Assembly: GCA_947561395.2 (NCBI GenBank)
Contig: OX387184.1
Coordinates: 33,470,766-33,534,765, forward strand
Source of the DNA: Buxus sempervirens
Lineage: Eukaryota > Streptophyta > Magnoliopsida > Buxales > Buxaceae
Length of the DNA: 64,000 bases
Direction: 5' to 3'
Below are positions 23,352-33,900 of the stretch, in pieces (within the stretch, counting starts at the first letter, position 1; each line of letters starts with the position of its first letter). Position numbers and translations under genes: made by a program. Below the pieces are notes generated by a model. That model was given only the letters and a program-made list of their open reading frames with translations, had not been told where the DNA came from and searched no databases.

Positions 23352-26300
23352 AGTAAGCACCTCATTTTTGCACCTCCCAAAATGCAGAAAATGAAATTTT
23401 AATTGAAAAGTCAAACCTGAGAAAGTCAAAAAGTTGACTTTTTTATTTGGTGCAAATCAGTCACCATACTTCTCACCATTGGAAAGAGGATTCCGATACG
23501 ATTCTAATGGAACTGAGTTTGCTCAAATCGGAGTCCAAATGAAGAAGTTATGGACTGGTCAAATCTGAGAAAAGCAGAAATTGACTTTCTGCTAAACCTC
23601 ATATCAGCTACCCCATATGATACCAGTAGAAAGAGCATCTCGACACGATTCCAACGCAACTGAGTTTGTTGGAATCGGAATCCCGGATAAGGAAATATGA
23701 GCAAAATTGGCTCTGGGACGCGACTTGGCACTTCTGCTAAAAAACTAGAATTTGCTGCTAAACTCTAGCTCAGTGGATAGAGGATGTCGACCCGGTTCCA
23801 ACGCAACTGAGTTTACTAGAATCAGAGATCAAATGTGAGAGTTATGGGCAATCCTTGGTAAAAAATAAACTGTCCACGTGGCAAACTGCGCCACGTGGAC
23901 GTCCCCCTTTCTTAACCCTTAAGTAAACAAAAATATTAACAAAAAGAGTCTTTCTTAAACCCCAAGTAAAAAATATTAACAAAAGAGTCTTTCTTAACCA
24001 TTAAGTAAAAAGTAATAAGTCACAAGAAAGAAATAACAATAAAAAAGTCACTTTTGATAAAAATATTTAAAAATTGGTCTTTCTTAACCCTTAAGCAACC
24101 TCTCCTATAAAAGGGGAGGGGGTGGGATGCATTAGGGGGTTGAGCACATTTTGGTCTCTCCATTTTCTTCTCTAACCTCTCTCCCATCTCCCCCAATCTA
24201 TCTTCATCTCTCCTACTCTCTTGAACCTCTTCCCCCAAGCCATTTCTCTACCACTTTTCTTCACTTCCATCACTTGGAGGAGGTCTTGGAGATCATTTGG
24301 AGAGGAGGTGCTGCCCAAGGACTGTGGTGCCACGAGGAGACTCAAGCACATCCTCAAAGAGGATTCCAACCTCAAGGTGAGGCTCCCCATCATGTTGTGT
24401 TGCATATATATTATAATGAGATTTTTCTGAAGAGTTTTCTAATATTGTCTTTTCCCTAGCATAAATCTGGTATAGATGTCCATTTGCATGCCTTTTCTAC
24501 TCTTTTTTTGGTAATGTGGATGTCTATAAGGGAAAGAGAGAGCCCATCTCATTTTTAGCCCCATTAAGTTGCTATTTTGAGTTTTGTTTTAATTATTTGT
24601 GGGGGAGCATGTTCCCCTTAGCATGATCATCTATTGTATCCCAATTTAATCCCCCATATTCCCTTCTTTAGACACTTTTTAGCTAAGTGTGTGAGTTGGT
24701 CTTGCATGGTTGTGGTATGAGTATTATGTGATGCATTTGTTTCTTTACTTTCTTGCACATGATTATAGTTGTAGGCATGCATGTGACTTTACCCACATGA
24801 TTGTGTTCAAAGCATGTATGTGAGCGAAGCTTGGTAGGTATGCATGGTAGGTGACAAGCATGATTTTACTGTTTTAAGTATCTTGGTTAGGATTCCAATG
24901 CATGTTGGTTGTTGTTTCCAACCACATGAGATCATCCGACTTGTTCTAGTCATGGGCTCTCGTTGCATGTTTGTACATCTACTTGTTAGGAATTCCCTTA
25001 GATGTTTCAAGTGTCCTATCGTTTGCATGATCCTTATATGTCCGGGAATCAGTGCTTCAAGGTCTTTGAACACCACAAGCACATGCATGCACATTTTGAT
25101 GGAAGTATGCCCCAAGTAAGGCTTATGTTCACCCATTGTTTTCTCTTTTTATTGTTCATACTTGGTTACTGCTCCATATGTCTGTAAACACCCAGAATGG
25201 AGGCACATGACCTCTGTTCCCTTACTGGATTTTGTCCAAGATAGAAGAAGGGAAGCCCCCCGCCCTTCTCCCTTAGCTTGGTTTGGAAAGTCTCTAAAAG
25301 TGACCAAATTAGGGCATGCCCTCACTCTTTGAACCACTGTGGGCCCACACAGGGGCCCACACAATCATTGGAACGCCCAAGAAGACTTAGGAACCCAAGC
25401 CCAATGCAAAAATCCGAAAAACCAAGTTTTTAGGTTGATCCGACAACTCAGGTCGGATCAATAGGGCCTTGTTCGTAACCAGCCAAAGATGTCGGATACA
25501 CTAGTCCTTATGTGTAACCGGCATCTCAAGCCGGCTACACTGCCAGAATGCCATTTTTGCTATTTTTACGATCTTGTGCTATTTTCTCTATTTGTTTGAT
25601 CAATTTGGATGAACCAGAAGGGTTTCCGGGTCACCGGAGACCCAAGATGGGCCATGGACCAACCCGACCCAATTTTATTCCCAGTGGGCCTTCCAACGGG
25701 GCCCACCAAGCCCGATAAAACTTACTTTTGTTAAATAAAGGCAATTAAATTGATTGAGTGGGCCAAACCCATTGAGGCCCACCAAAGCCCAATTCGGGGC
25801 ATGCATGCTCAAATTATGTGATGGTTTGGTCGAGACAACGGGTAGGGCCTGTCAGGCCCATTAAGCCCATTGAACCCAATCAAGGTTAGGGTTTCCAAAA
25901 CCCTAACTCTAGAAGCCTTGGGCTTTCAAGCTTAAGCCCAGGTAAAGGGGCCCAAGCCCAAAACCTGGCCCATTTTGGCACAATTAATCAAGATAATCTC
26001 AAAATCACTTAGCAACCAACTGTGTGGCCCACAAAGCAATCCCAGCCCACTTTGGCATGAAAATCCACTTAAACAATCAAACTTGAATTTCAAAATAAAA
26101 TCAATTCATTGAACCAAAGCCCAAAGGGCCTCTTAGGCTAGACTGAAGCCCACCAGGGGACACATGGGCTTAACCAAGCCCACCAAGGGATCCGCAAGCC
26201 TTCCAATGGGGCCTGCCCGATCAGACTCAGATCATTTTAACCAAAAAAGATAAAATCAAGTAAAGGGATCCACACCACATTGGTGGTCCCGCTAGACTTA

Positions 26301-26594
26301 ACCAAATTTAATGCCGGAATAGGAATTGGGTGAGTGAGAGACCAAAGTTGACTCAAACCAGGGAAACCTATGGGACCCGTCGCTCAACGGGGCGGACTGG
26401 GGTATCTACGGACTTCCCCAGACCGCAACCAAGAACTTACTTAGAATCTCAAGCCGCAGACCAAGCCATAATGGAAAAACTTAGGCACCGAGGTGTCTGC
26501 CTACACCCCATCAGGCAGTGGCGACTCCAAACAATCCCAAGGCACGCATAATTTTGCATGCGCCTCATCGTGCGACCGAAATCAGGCGCGCACA
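23352..26594 (+). mobile_element. Solo family S LTR F
   Basis: 3243 bp from AGTAAGCACCTCATTTTTGC to GGCGCGCACA, flanked by CCTAT at 23347-23351 and 26595-26599. The first base is A where other copies have T. It has three ~147-bp repeat units (GTTCCAACGCAACTGAG-type cores near 23498, 23645 and 23791), TATAAAAG at 24116-24123, a CTTAACCCTTAAG palindrome just before the TATA, a second hairpin array at 25434-25540 and GTGGCGACTCC at about 26518. No gene is supported. Confidence 0.92.
25434..25540 (+). repeat. Second hairpin array in LTR F (39-bp period)
   Basis: Units start at 25434, 25473 and 25512, exactly 39 bp apart. The outer two are 11-7-11 hairpins: GTTGATCCGAC with GTCGGATCAAT, and GTGTAACCGGC with GCCGGCTACAC (one A-C mismatch). 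The middle one is degraded. Confidence 0.9.
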
Positions 26595-26822
26595 CCTATA
26601 AGTAAATGAGCCAGTTTGGTTATATATATTTTATCTGTTTCCTGCTATTGAAATTGTACAAATCTGTTGTTCAATATCCAATGACTGAAAAGTACTGAAA
26701 TCTTTTGTGTGAATAAGAGGAATTTTATTGCATGAGTGTGTTGTGTAAAGGTTGGGAAACTTCTAAATTTGTGTGAGTTGATGTTCTGGTTGGAACAACT
26801 CGTGATGAGTGTATTGGGATAC

Positions 26823-28045
26823 TGAAAGAGTAGAGGACTACTCTAAAGGTCCACGATCTACAACAATTAAGAAATTAACAATGCGGAAACAACACACAAA
26901 GATTATACGAGGAAACCTGAATCCAGATCCAGGAAAAACCTCGAGTCTATATGAGGCGACTAACCCTCAGAATCTCCACTATTGAATGAAAGTCAATTAC
27001 AAAGGAAGACACACTTAACCTTTACAATTGAACTCACTCAACAGCAATCCTCAGCTCGAATCCACGAACTGTAGCACAACTTGAATCCACAAGTTGCAAT
27101 AGACGATCTATCCAGATCCACAGCTCGAATCCACGAACTGCAACACAGCTTGAATCCACAAACTGCAAGTGACGATCAATCCAGATCCACAGCTCGAATC
27201 CACGAACTGCAACACAGCTTGAATCCACAAGCTGCAATTCACGATCAATCCAGATCGTGACAATCACCTTAGAGTCCACTGAGATGATCCAATGCAATAG
27301 GAATCCACCTATGCATCAAACAAGGTCGATCACCAATCCAGGAGATCTCACGATCAAGTGAAGTTCCGAACTGAAGAAGAATCCTCTAACTTCAATTCCA
27401 GGTGATCTCTCTCAAATCTCCCCCTCACTCGATCACCGACTCTCTAAAGATCAATTGAATGAATCTCGAACACCTCAAGATCCACAACAGATTAATCAAA
27501 AGAAAAAAGTCTGTTTGAAAAGAATACAGCACGTCTATCTAAAGAAGAAATCTCAAATTGCGTCGAGCGCTGGTGGCGTCGTGGCACGATCGGGGTAGAC
27601 GGTTGGAGGCGAACTCAATCCCGCTCAAATCCAAATAGACTCAGGTATGGGCGCGCTGCCAGAGCGCTGCTAGCGGGAGGGAACGCGGCATGTGCACAGC
27701 TGATTTGTAGATCTTCAATCTTGCTCTGCGCTACCAGCGGCGTGTCGGCGTCGCCTTACGAAGCTGGTACGCGTGCTTTACTTTCAAAGTACTATCTCAC
27801 TTATGCGCTGCCAGCGGAGTGGCAGCGGCGTTCTTCATTGCAAGTGCCTTTACGAAATGATCTTCTTTTAGAAATCTTTACCTTTCCTTGAGCTACCAGC
27901 AGCGTGGTAGCTGTGTGGCAGCCTCACTTTCCTCTTTACTAAATTCATAGAATTTGTATTTTGATTCTGCACATCTTGAAGATTATTAGAGGATATAATT
28001 TGTCAAACATTTGCCATATAAGGAGTGTGAGTTTTCACACTTACA
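26823..28045 (-). repeat. Copia 2 3' LTR
   Basis: 1223 bp, matching 35943-37165. It is bounded by TGAAAGAGTAG (reverse complement of the LTR end) and CACACTTACA. It contains six hairpins at 27052-27234. Next to it at 28046-28057 is the reverse complement of the polypurine tract. Confidence 0.95.
27052..27234 (-). repeat. Six-hairpin tandem repeat in copia 2 LTR
   Basis: Three 69-bp units (27052, 27121, 27190) each hold two 20-nt hairpins with one shared 6-nt loop. Arms vary between units but stay paired: one has CAACTTG with CAAGTTG where others have CAGCTTG with CAAGCTG, and some keep pairing through a G-T wobble. The same array lies in the 5' LTR at about 36172-36354. Confidence 0.9.
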
Positions 28046-28387
28046 ATCTCCCCCTTGGCAAATGCCTGACAACAAACTTACATGCTTATTTATCAAATTC
28101 AGATATTGAATTCCATTTAAACATTCAAAACACAATGATAAGAGGGAACATAGATTTTCATTCATTTCAAGAGACAATATACAGTATTCAGACGAAATAT
28201 ACAGTGTTCAGCAAATATATACACATTCAGCCAAACAAAAAAAAACTCCCCCATAAACCTACGTCCAGAAACCCCCAAAGACCAACAAAAAAAAAAAACA
28301 CAGACCAATAGAACAAACAAGAAAAAACAACTTGATGATCCTCAACCAGCAATCATCAACCAGCAACCAGCACCAGCAGCAACATCA

Positions 28388-29677
28388 TTAAAATGACTCC
28401 CCCTTTCTGGAAGGAGGTTTCGGATCCCAAGTTCTGGAGTAATGCCGATAAGCATCTTGGGACCGAGAGTGCAACCAACAAAGCTTGTGATCCATCTCCA
28501 GCTGAGTTCTTCGAATGCTGCTCAGAAAATGATCAGCTTCGTTTTGCATTCGTTGCTGAGCAGAACAATCCCTTTGAACCTCGCCACAAGCAAAATCAAC
28601 ATCCTTTGCAAGCTTCTCCAGCTTCTCCTGGGTCTCTGATTTGAACATGCTCATCATGAGCATGTGAGCCCTAACCTCAGAATTGAAAGCCTCCTGGGAG
28701 GCTTGCATGGAATTCAATTTTTCCAGGATTGCCGTAGCATCAGAACTGGACAAAGAGGAGGGAGAAGAAGAAGGCTCCGAAGAAGAAACCAACCGAAAAG
28801 GATTTGCTCGTTTGCTTCGGGTGAGGGTGGAGGCATCAATGGGAGGTACGGGATGAATGATCAATTCAACAGGATCAGGTAAGATCCCCTGGTGAATGCA
28901 CATGAAAGAGATGAAAATCCCAAATGGAAGAGCAGCAGTCTTGGATTTTAAATTCCGAGACTGAAGGATTTGATTGAAGATGATTGACGGAAGACAGACA
29001 CTGTCTCTGTTCCAGATAGCATGAAGAAGTCTAGCTCTAGAGTGAGAAATCTCAGAGTGATGATCAGAGGGAACAAGAGAGGCACAAACAAACAGATTCA
29101 AGATCCTGAGAAGATCTTGGAGAGAGCCATGAGGCAGATAGTTGGGCTTATTTTTTATGGAGGTGGGAGCACCCTGAACAATCATAGAAGAAATGATTGA
29201 CTCCATGGGAGGATCAGAGTGAGAATCAAAAAAATCAAAGGAAGGAGAATCAACAAGGGGCAGTTCTAGAAGAGATGAGATAAGCTCTTTCGAGAAGTCG
29301 AAAGAGATGCCCCTGACATAGGCTTTGACAAAGCCTTGATTGGCCAGATGAAGATGGTGGAGGTTCGAATAGAATTCTCGAACCAGGTCAGGATATGCAA
29401 AACCACTTATCAAAGCAAATTTTTTCCAACCATTGTCCGAAAACAATGAGAAGAGAGGAGATTTAGAAAAGGAATCAAGCTTAATGGCCCTTTCCAAAAG
29501 GAGTGACCTGTGCTTGAAGAACTCATTAAAATCAGATAAACCATTTCCAATGAATGGTTCAGAGGACTGAGAAGGGGAAGGGGGTCTCACCGGTGGAGAA
29601 GAGACAACCGGTGAGGATCTTACTAGTGGAGAAGAGGTGGAAGGAGAATCAGTTCTAGACTTCTTCTTGGGAGGCAT
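28388..29677 (-). CDS. Copia 2 accessory ORF, intact (putative plant transposon protein-like)
   Basis: 429 residues from ATG at 29677 (MPPKKKSRTDS) to the stop at 28388. I reject a longer frame upstream because it lacks an ATG and copia 1 starts at the same residue. The N-terminus is basic, like a nuclear localisation patch, then Ser/Pro-rich (about residues 10-45). Residues about 45-240 form a globular region with FIGNGLSDFNEFFKHR, FAYPDLVREFYSNL, AYVRGISFDFSKEL and LLHAIWNRDS, resembling the putative plant transposon protein domain found in many plant repeats. The C-terminal 130 residues look like a coiled coil. It occupies the place of the SIRE1 env-like ORF, but no signal peptide or membrane anchor is visible, so an envelope role is unsupported. 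Expression could come from the TATA-like motif at 29978-29987. Confidence 0.85.
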   Translation of the reverse strand: MPPKKKSRTDSPSTSSPLVRSSPVVSSPPVRPPSPSQSSEPFIGNGLSDFNEFFKHRSLLLERAIKLDSFSKSPLFSLFSDNGWKKFALISGFAYPDLVREFYSNLHHLHLANQGFVKAYVRGISFDFSKELISSLLELPLVDSPSFDFFDSHSDPPMESIISSMIVQGAPTSIKNKPNYLPHGSLQDLLRILNLFVCASLVPSDHHSEISHSRARLLHAIWNRDSVCLPSIIFNQILQSRNLKSKTAALPFGIFISFMCIHQGILPDPVELIIHPVPPIDASTLTRSKRANPFRLVSSSEPSSSPSSLSSSDATAILEKLNSMQASQEAFNSEVRAHMLMMSMFKSETQEKLEKLAKDVDFACGEVQRDCSAQQRMQNEADHFLSSIRRTQLEMDHKLCWLHSRSQDAYRHYSRTWDPKPPSRKGESF

Positions 29678-29977
29678 GATGGAAAAAAAAACAGAAACAA
29701 ATAGACGAGAGAGAAGAACACAAGCAAAGCTCGACAAAGCCCTAATGGCAGAACAATCTACCAAACCCTAACTGAGAAGAGCGAGAGAAGAACACTGTAA
29801 AAGGAAGAAGAAAAATGAAGAAGCAAGACGAAGACAGTAAAAAAATTTTACCTGAACTGTGGACAAGGTGACGGAAGGTAAGCACGAAGGCAAAGAAATG
29901 ACCACGACGCGAGGAGCGAGGAGAGCCGCAGGTAAGAAGAAAAAAAACAGAGGTAAAAAAAGTGAAAACAGATTTCA

Positions 29978-30012
29978 CCTTTTTATAAACAAAAAAGGAC
30001 ACGCTGCCAGCG
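29978..30012 (-). promoter_or_regulatory. Candidate internal promoter of copia 2 accessory ORF
   Basis: On the minus strand CGCTGGCAGCG (30012-30002) precedes TATAAAAAGG (29987-29978), about 300 bp upstream of the ATG at 29677. A CAG/GTAAAA donor-like site follows at about 29851. The arrangement matches copia 1 at 12822-12853. Confidence 0.45.
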
Positions 30013-30933
30013 TGCCTCCGGCGACGCTTAACAGGGCAGGTGCCAAGGCATGAAGCAAGGAGAAGGCTATCGGCACGCTTCTAGCGACGTAGAAGGTGCA
30101 CATGCACAAACAAGAAAAAACACACTCACAAGGCAAAATTTTATAAAAAGAGTTTGAACTATTCTTCATGAAAACTCATACATCTAAACACAAAGCTAAG
30201 ATTTTAACTAAACTAAAAATCATCCAGATAATCAACTTTTATTCAATCTAAGAAGTACTTATCACAAAACTGATCATGAAGAACCTATCAAGGTTAATTC
30301 AGATGTGACACATTTCATATCTATGACCAAAATTTCCTTCATGGTTTCTCATACTATAAATTTTCTTCAAGATATTGAGCACACACGCATATTAATGAAA
30401 CATTGCTTGTGTAGTGTGTGAAATATTTTTGACTTTTACACTTTTTTTATATGAAAAGCTATTTTAGTGTAATCATACTTGGAAAGTATAGACATACCCC
30501 AAACTTCATTTTGGTGGCTTTCGCACATCAGAGATAGGTAGCCTTTTCTAATCTCTTTTTCTTTTCTTTTTGTAGAACGCATTGACCCTTAAAAAAACCT
30601 GAGTTTACAGTTCATTCCAAGAATATACCTTCTTTCTCTTTTTCTTTTTGAGAATTACAGTGGCTTTCACTCTAATCTCTATGGCAGCCATTTCCAAAAC
30701 TTTTCTTTTCATAAAGGTGATAGCCTATAGATCCCAAGCTTCAACACACAATAAACTTCAATACACAAAGGTGTTTAAGACAAAAATGATAGTTGAGAAC
30801 ACAACATTTCTGTCAATATGCATAGACTCAAGCTTCCTAAATTAAGATTTTAGTATCAAGAACACATAAATTCATTTTGAACAGACATGTAAATCATTTT
30901 ACATCTAAATTAACACAAAACAGAACCTGATTT
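30013..30933 (-). other. Copia 2 pol to accessory-ORF spacer
   Basis: AT-rich sequence between the pol stop and the candidate internal promoter. It aligns with copia 1 about 11904-12821. I see no gene in it. Confidence 0.65.
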
Positions 30934-33900
30934 TCAGTTTTGAGAACATACTCCTAGGGATTTCCTAAGAGTTTCAAATCTGTTCTGATCTAAAGGTTTA
31001 GTGAAAATATCAGCTAACTGTTTTTCAGTAGATATATATTCAATCATAACAGTTTTGTCTTCAATTAACTCTCTTATAAAGTGATGCCTGATGTCTATAT
31101 GTTTAGTCCTTGAGTGTTGAACAGGATTTTTGGAATATTTATGGCACTCTGATTGTCACAGAAGAGAATCATTTGGTCCTGATCTAAACCATAATCAGAT
31201 AGCATTTGTTTCATCCAAATAAGTTGAGTACAACTGCTTCCTGCAGCAATGTACTCTGCTTCAGCTGTACTCAGTGAAACTGAGTTTTGCTTTTTGCTTA
31301 ACCAAGCAATGAGGTTATTACCCATATAAAAGCAACCACCAGAGGTGCTTTTTCTATCATCCATACACCCAGCCCAATCAGCATTAGTGTATCCAGTAAG
31401 ATATGGGTTTGTTTCTTTTGAGAACGAAATTCCCAGATCAACAGTTCCATTTACATACTTTATTATCCTTTTCACAGCATTTAGATGAGATTCTTTAGGA
31501 TTAGCCTGATATCTTGGACAAACTCCAACACTAAAACTTATATCAGGTCTACTTGCTGTTAAGTACAGAAGACTTCCAATCATTCTTCTGTACATGGTAG
31601 GATCTATATCCTTCCCAGATTCATCTTTTCCAAGCTTTAAGCTAGTACTCATAGGAGTCCTAGCATGTTTTGCATGAATTAAACTGAATCTCTTGACTAG
31701 ATTTCTAGCATATTTTGCTTGAGAGAAAAAAATCCCTTGTTGAGATTGATAAATCTGGAGTCCTTGGAAAAAATTCAGTTCACCCATCATACTCATCTCA
31801 AATTCACTATTCATTAAGTCTCCAAAGGAGTGAGCATGATTTTCAGAAGTAGATCCAAACACTATGTCATCAACATAGATTTGAGCAATCAAAATATGTT
31901 TGGACTCTCTTTGAATAAAGAGAGTTTTATCCACATTTCCTCTCATAAAACCAGATTCAAGTAAGAAAGAGGTGAGTCTCTCATACCAAGCTCTAGGAGC
32001 TTGTTTGAGTCCATACAAGGCCTTGTTCAGCTTATAAACATGTTTAGGATGATTTGTATTCTCAAATCCTTTAGGTTGCTCTACATAAACCTCTTCATTC
32101 AGATATCCATTCAAGAATGCACTCTTAACATTCATTTGAAACAGTTTAAACTTCAAATAGCATGCAATAGACAAAAGTAATCTGATTGATTCTAACCTAG
32201 CTACAGGAGCAAAGGTTTCATCAAAATCTATTCCTTCTACTTGGGTGTATCCCTGAGCAACAAGCCTAGCTTTATTTCTGGTTACAATCCCATTCTCATC
32301 AGATTTGTTCTTAAAAATCCATTTGGTTCCTATCACATTCAGATCAGAGGGTCTTTCAACCAATTCCCATACATTGTTTCTAGTAAATTGGTTTAGTTCT
32401 TCATGCATAGCATTTAACCAGGATTCATCCAACAAGGCATCTTTATAAGATTTTGGCTCAAATTAAGATAGATAAGAAGAAAATCTTACCTCATTATGTA
32501 ATTGATGTCTTGTTCTTACACCATCTGAAATATTTCCAACAATTTGCTCAGTTGGGTGATCTTTGAGAGTTTTTGTCAGAGGAACAACTTCATTGCTTGA
32601 GGAAGCATCTCTAATTTCATCCTCTTCATCTACAACCTGCAAAAATTCACAGTCAATTCCTTCATCATCTATTAACACATTAATAGACTCCATTACAACA
32701 GATTTTTGCAAGTTAAAAACTCTGTATGCTCTACTAGAAGAAGAATATCCTAGAAAGATTCCTTCATCACTTCTAGAATCAAATTTTCCTAGATTTTCTC
32801 TGTCCCTTAAGATATAGCATTTACTTCCAAAAACTCTAAAATATTTCAAGTTTGGCTGTTTTCCTTTCCAAATTTCATAAGGAGTTTGTTTCCACCCAGA
32901 TCTGACATATACTTTGTTACTTATATAACAGGCAGTATTTATAGCTTCAGCCAAAAATTTTGTTGACACTTTCTTGGCTATCATCATGGTTCTAGCCATT
33001 TCTTGCAAAACTCTGTTTTTCCTTTCCACAACTCCATTTTGCTGTGGAGTCTTAGGAGCAGAAAATTCATGTTTAATTCCTTGTTCTTCACAGAATTTGG
33101 AAAACATCTGATTTTCAAATTCTGTCCCATGATCAGATCTTATTCTAACAATCCTCCCTATTTGCAAGTTCTTTTCAACTTGAATTTGACAGCACAATTG
33201 TTTAAAGCAATCAAAACATTTAGATTTTTCTCTTAGAAAATTTACCCAGGTGTATCTACTGTAGTCATCTACAGCAACAAAGATATACCTCTTTCCTCCA
33301 AGACTTTCAATCTTTTTAGGTCCCATCAAGTCCATATGAATCAGTTCTAATGGTCTAGAGGTTCCTACAATGTTGGTTTTCTTGTGTGTGGCTTTGATTT
33401 GCTTTCCTTGATTGCAAGAACCACACAATATTCCTTTCTTTTTATTGTTCCCAAACTTGGGAATTCCTCTAACCAATTCAGACTTAGAGATTTTTGACAA
33501 ATCTCTATAGTTCATGTGACCAAGTCTTCTATGCCACAAATCAATTTCATTGCATACAGAAGATTTTAAAGAGTTTTCATTGTTTCCAATGATTCCATAA
33601 CAATTGTCACTTGTTCTTACACCTATAAAAACCGTTCTACCAGAATTATCCAAAATTTTACATTCTTTTTTGGTAAAGTTGACAAACAATCTTGAATCAC
33701 ATAACTGGCTAATACTAATTAAGTTTGCCTTCAAACCAGATACAAATAAAACATTTTTTAGACAAACTCCATTAGGACCAGTTACTGTGCCTTTACCTTT
33801 GACTTGAGAAGTGCTTCCATCACCAAATGTTACACTTCCACCAAAATATTCTTCAAAGGTACTAAACATAGACTTATGTCCACATATATGTCTTGAACAA

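Noticed and set aside
24151..24459. Frames after the TATA box of LTR F, and similar ones at 18093-18577 and 58474-58797
   Set aside because: Pyrimidine-rich transcribed leader of family S LTRs. The frames differ between copies and are not conserved as protein.
28393..28882. Plus-strand frames opposite the accessory ORF
   Set aside because: Shadow frames of the minus-strand coding sequence.
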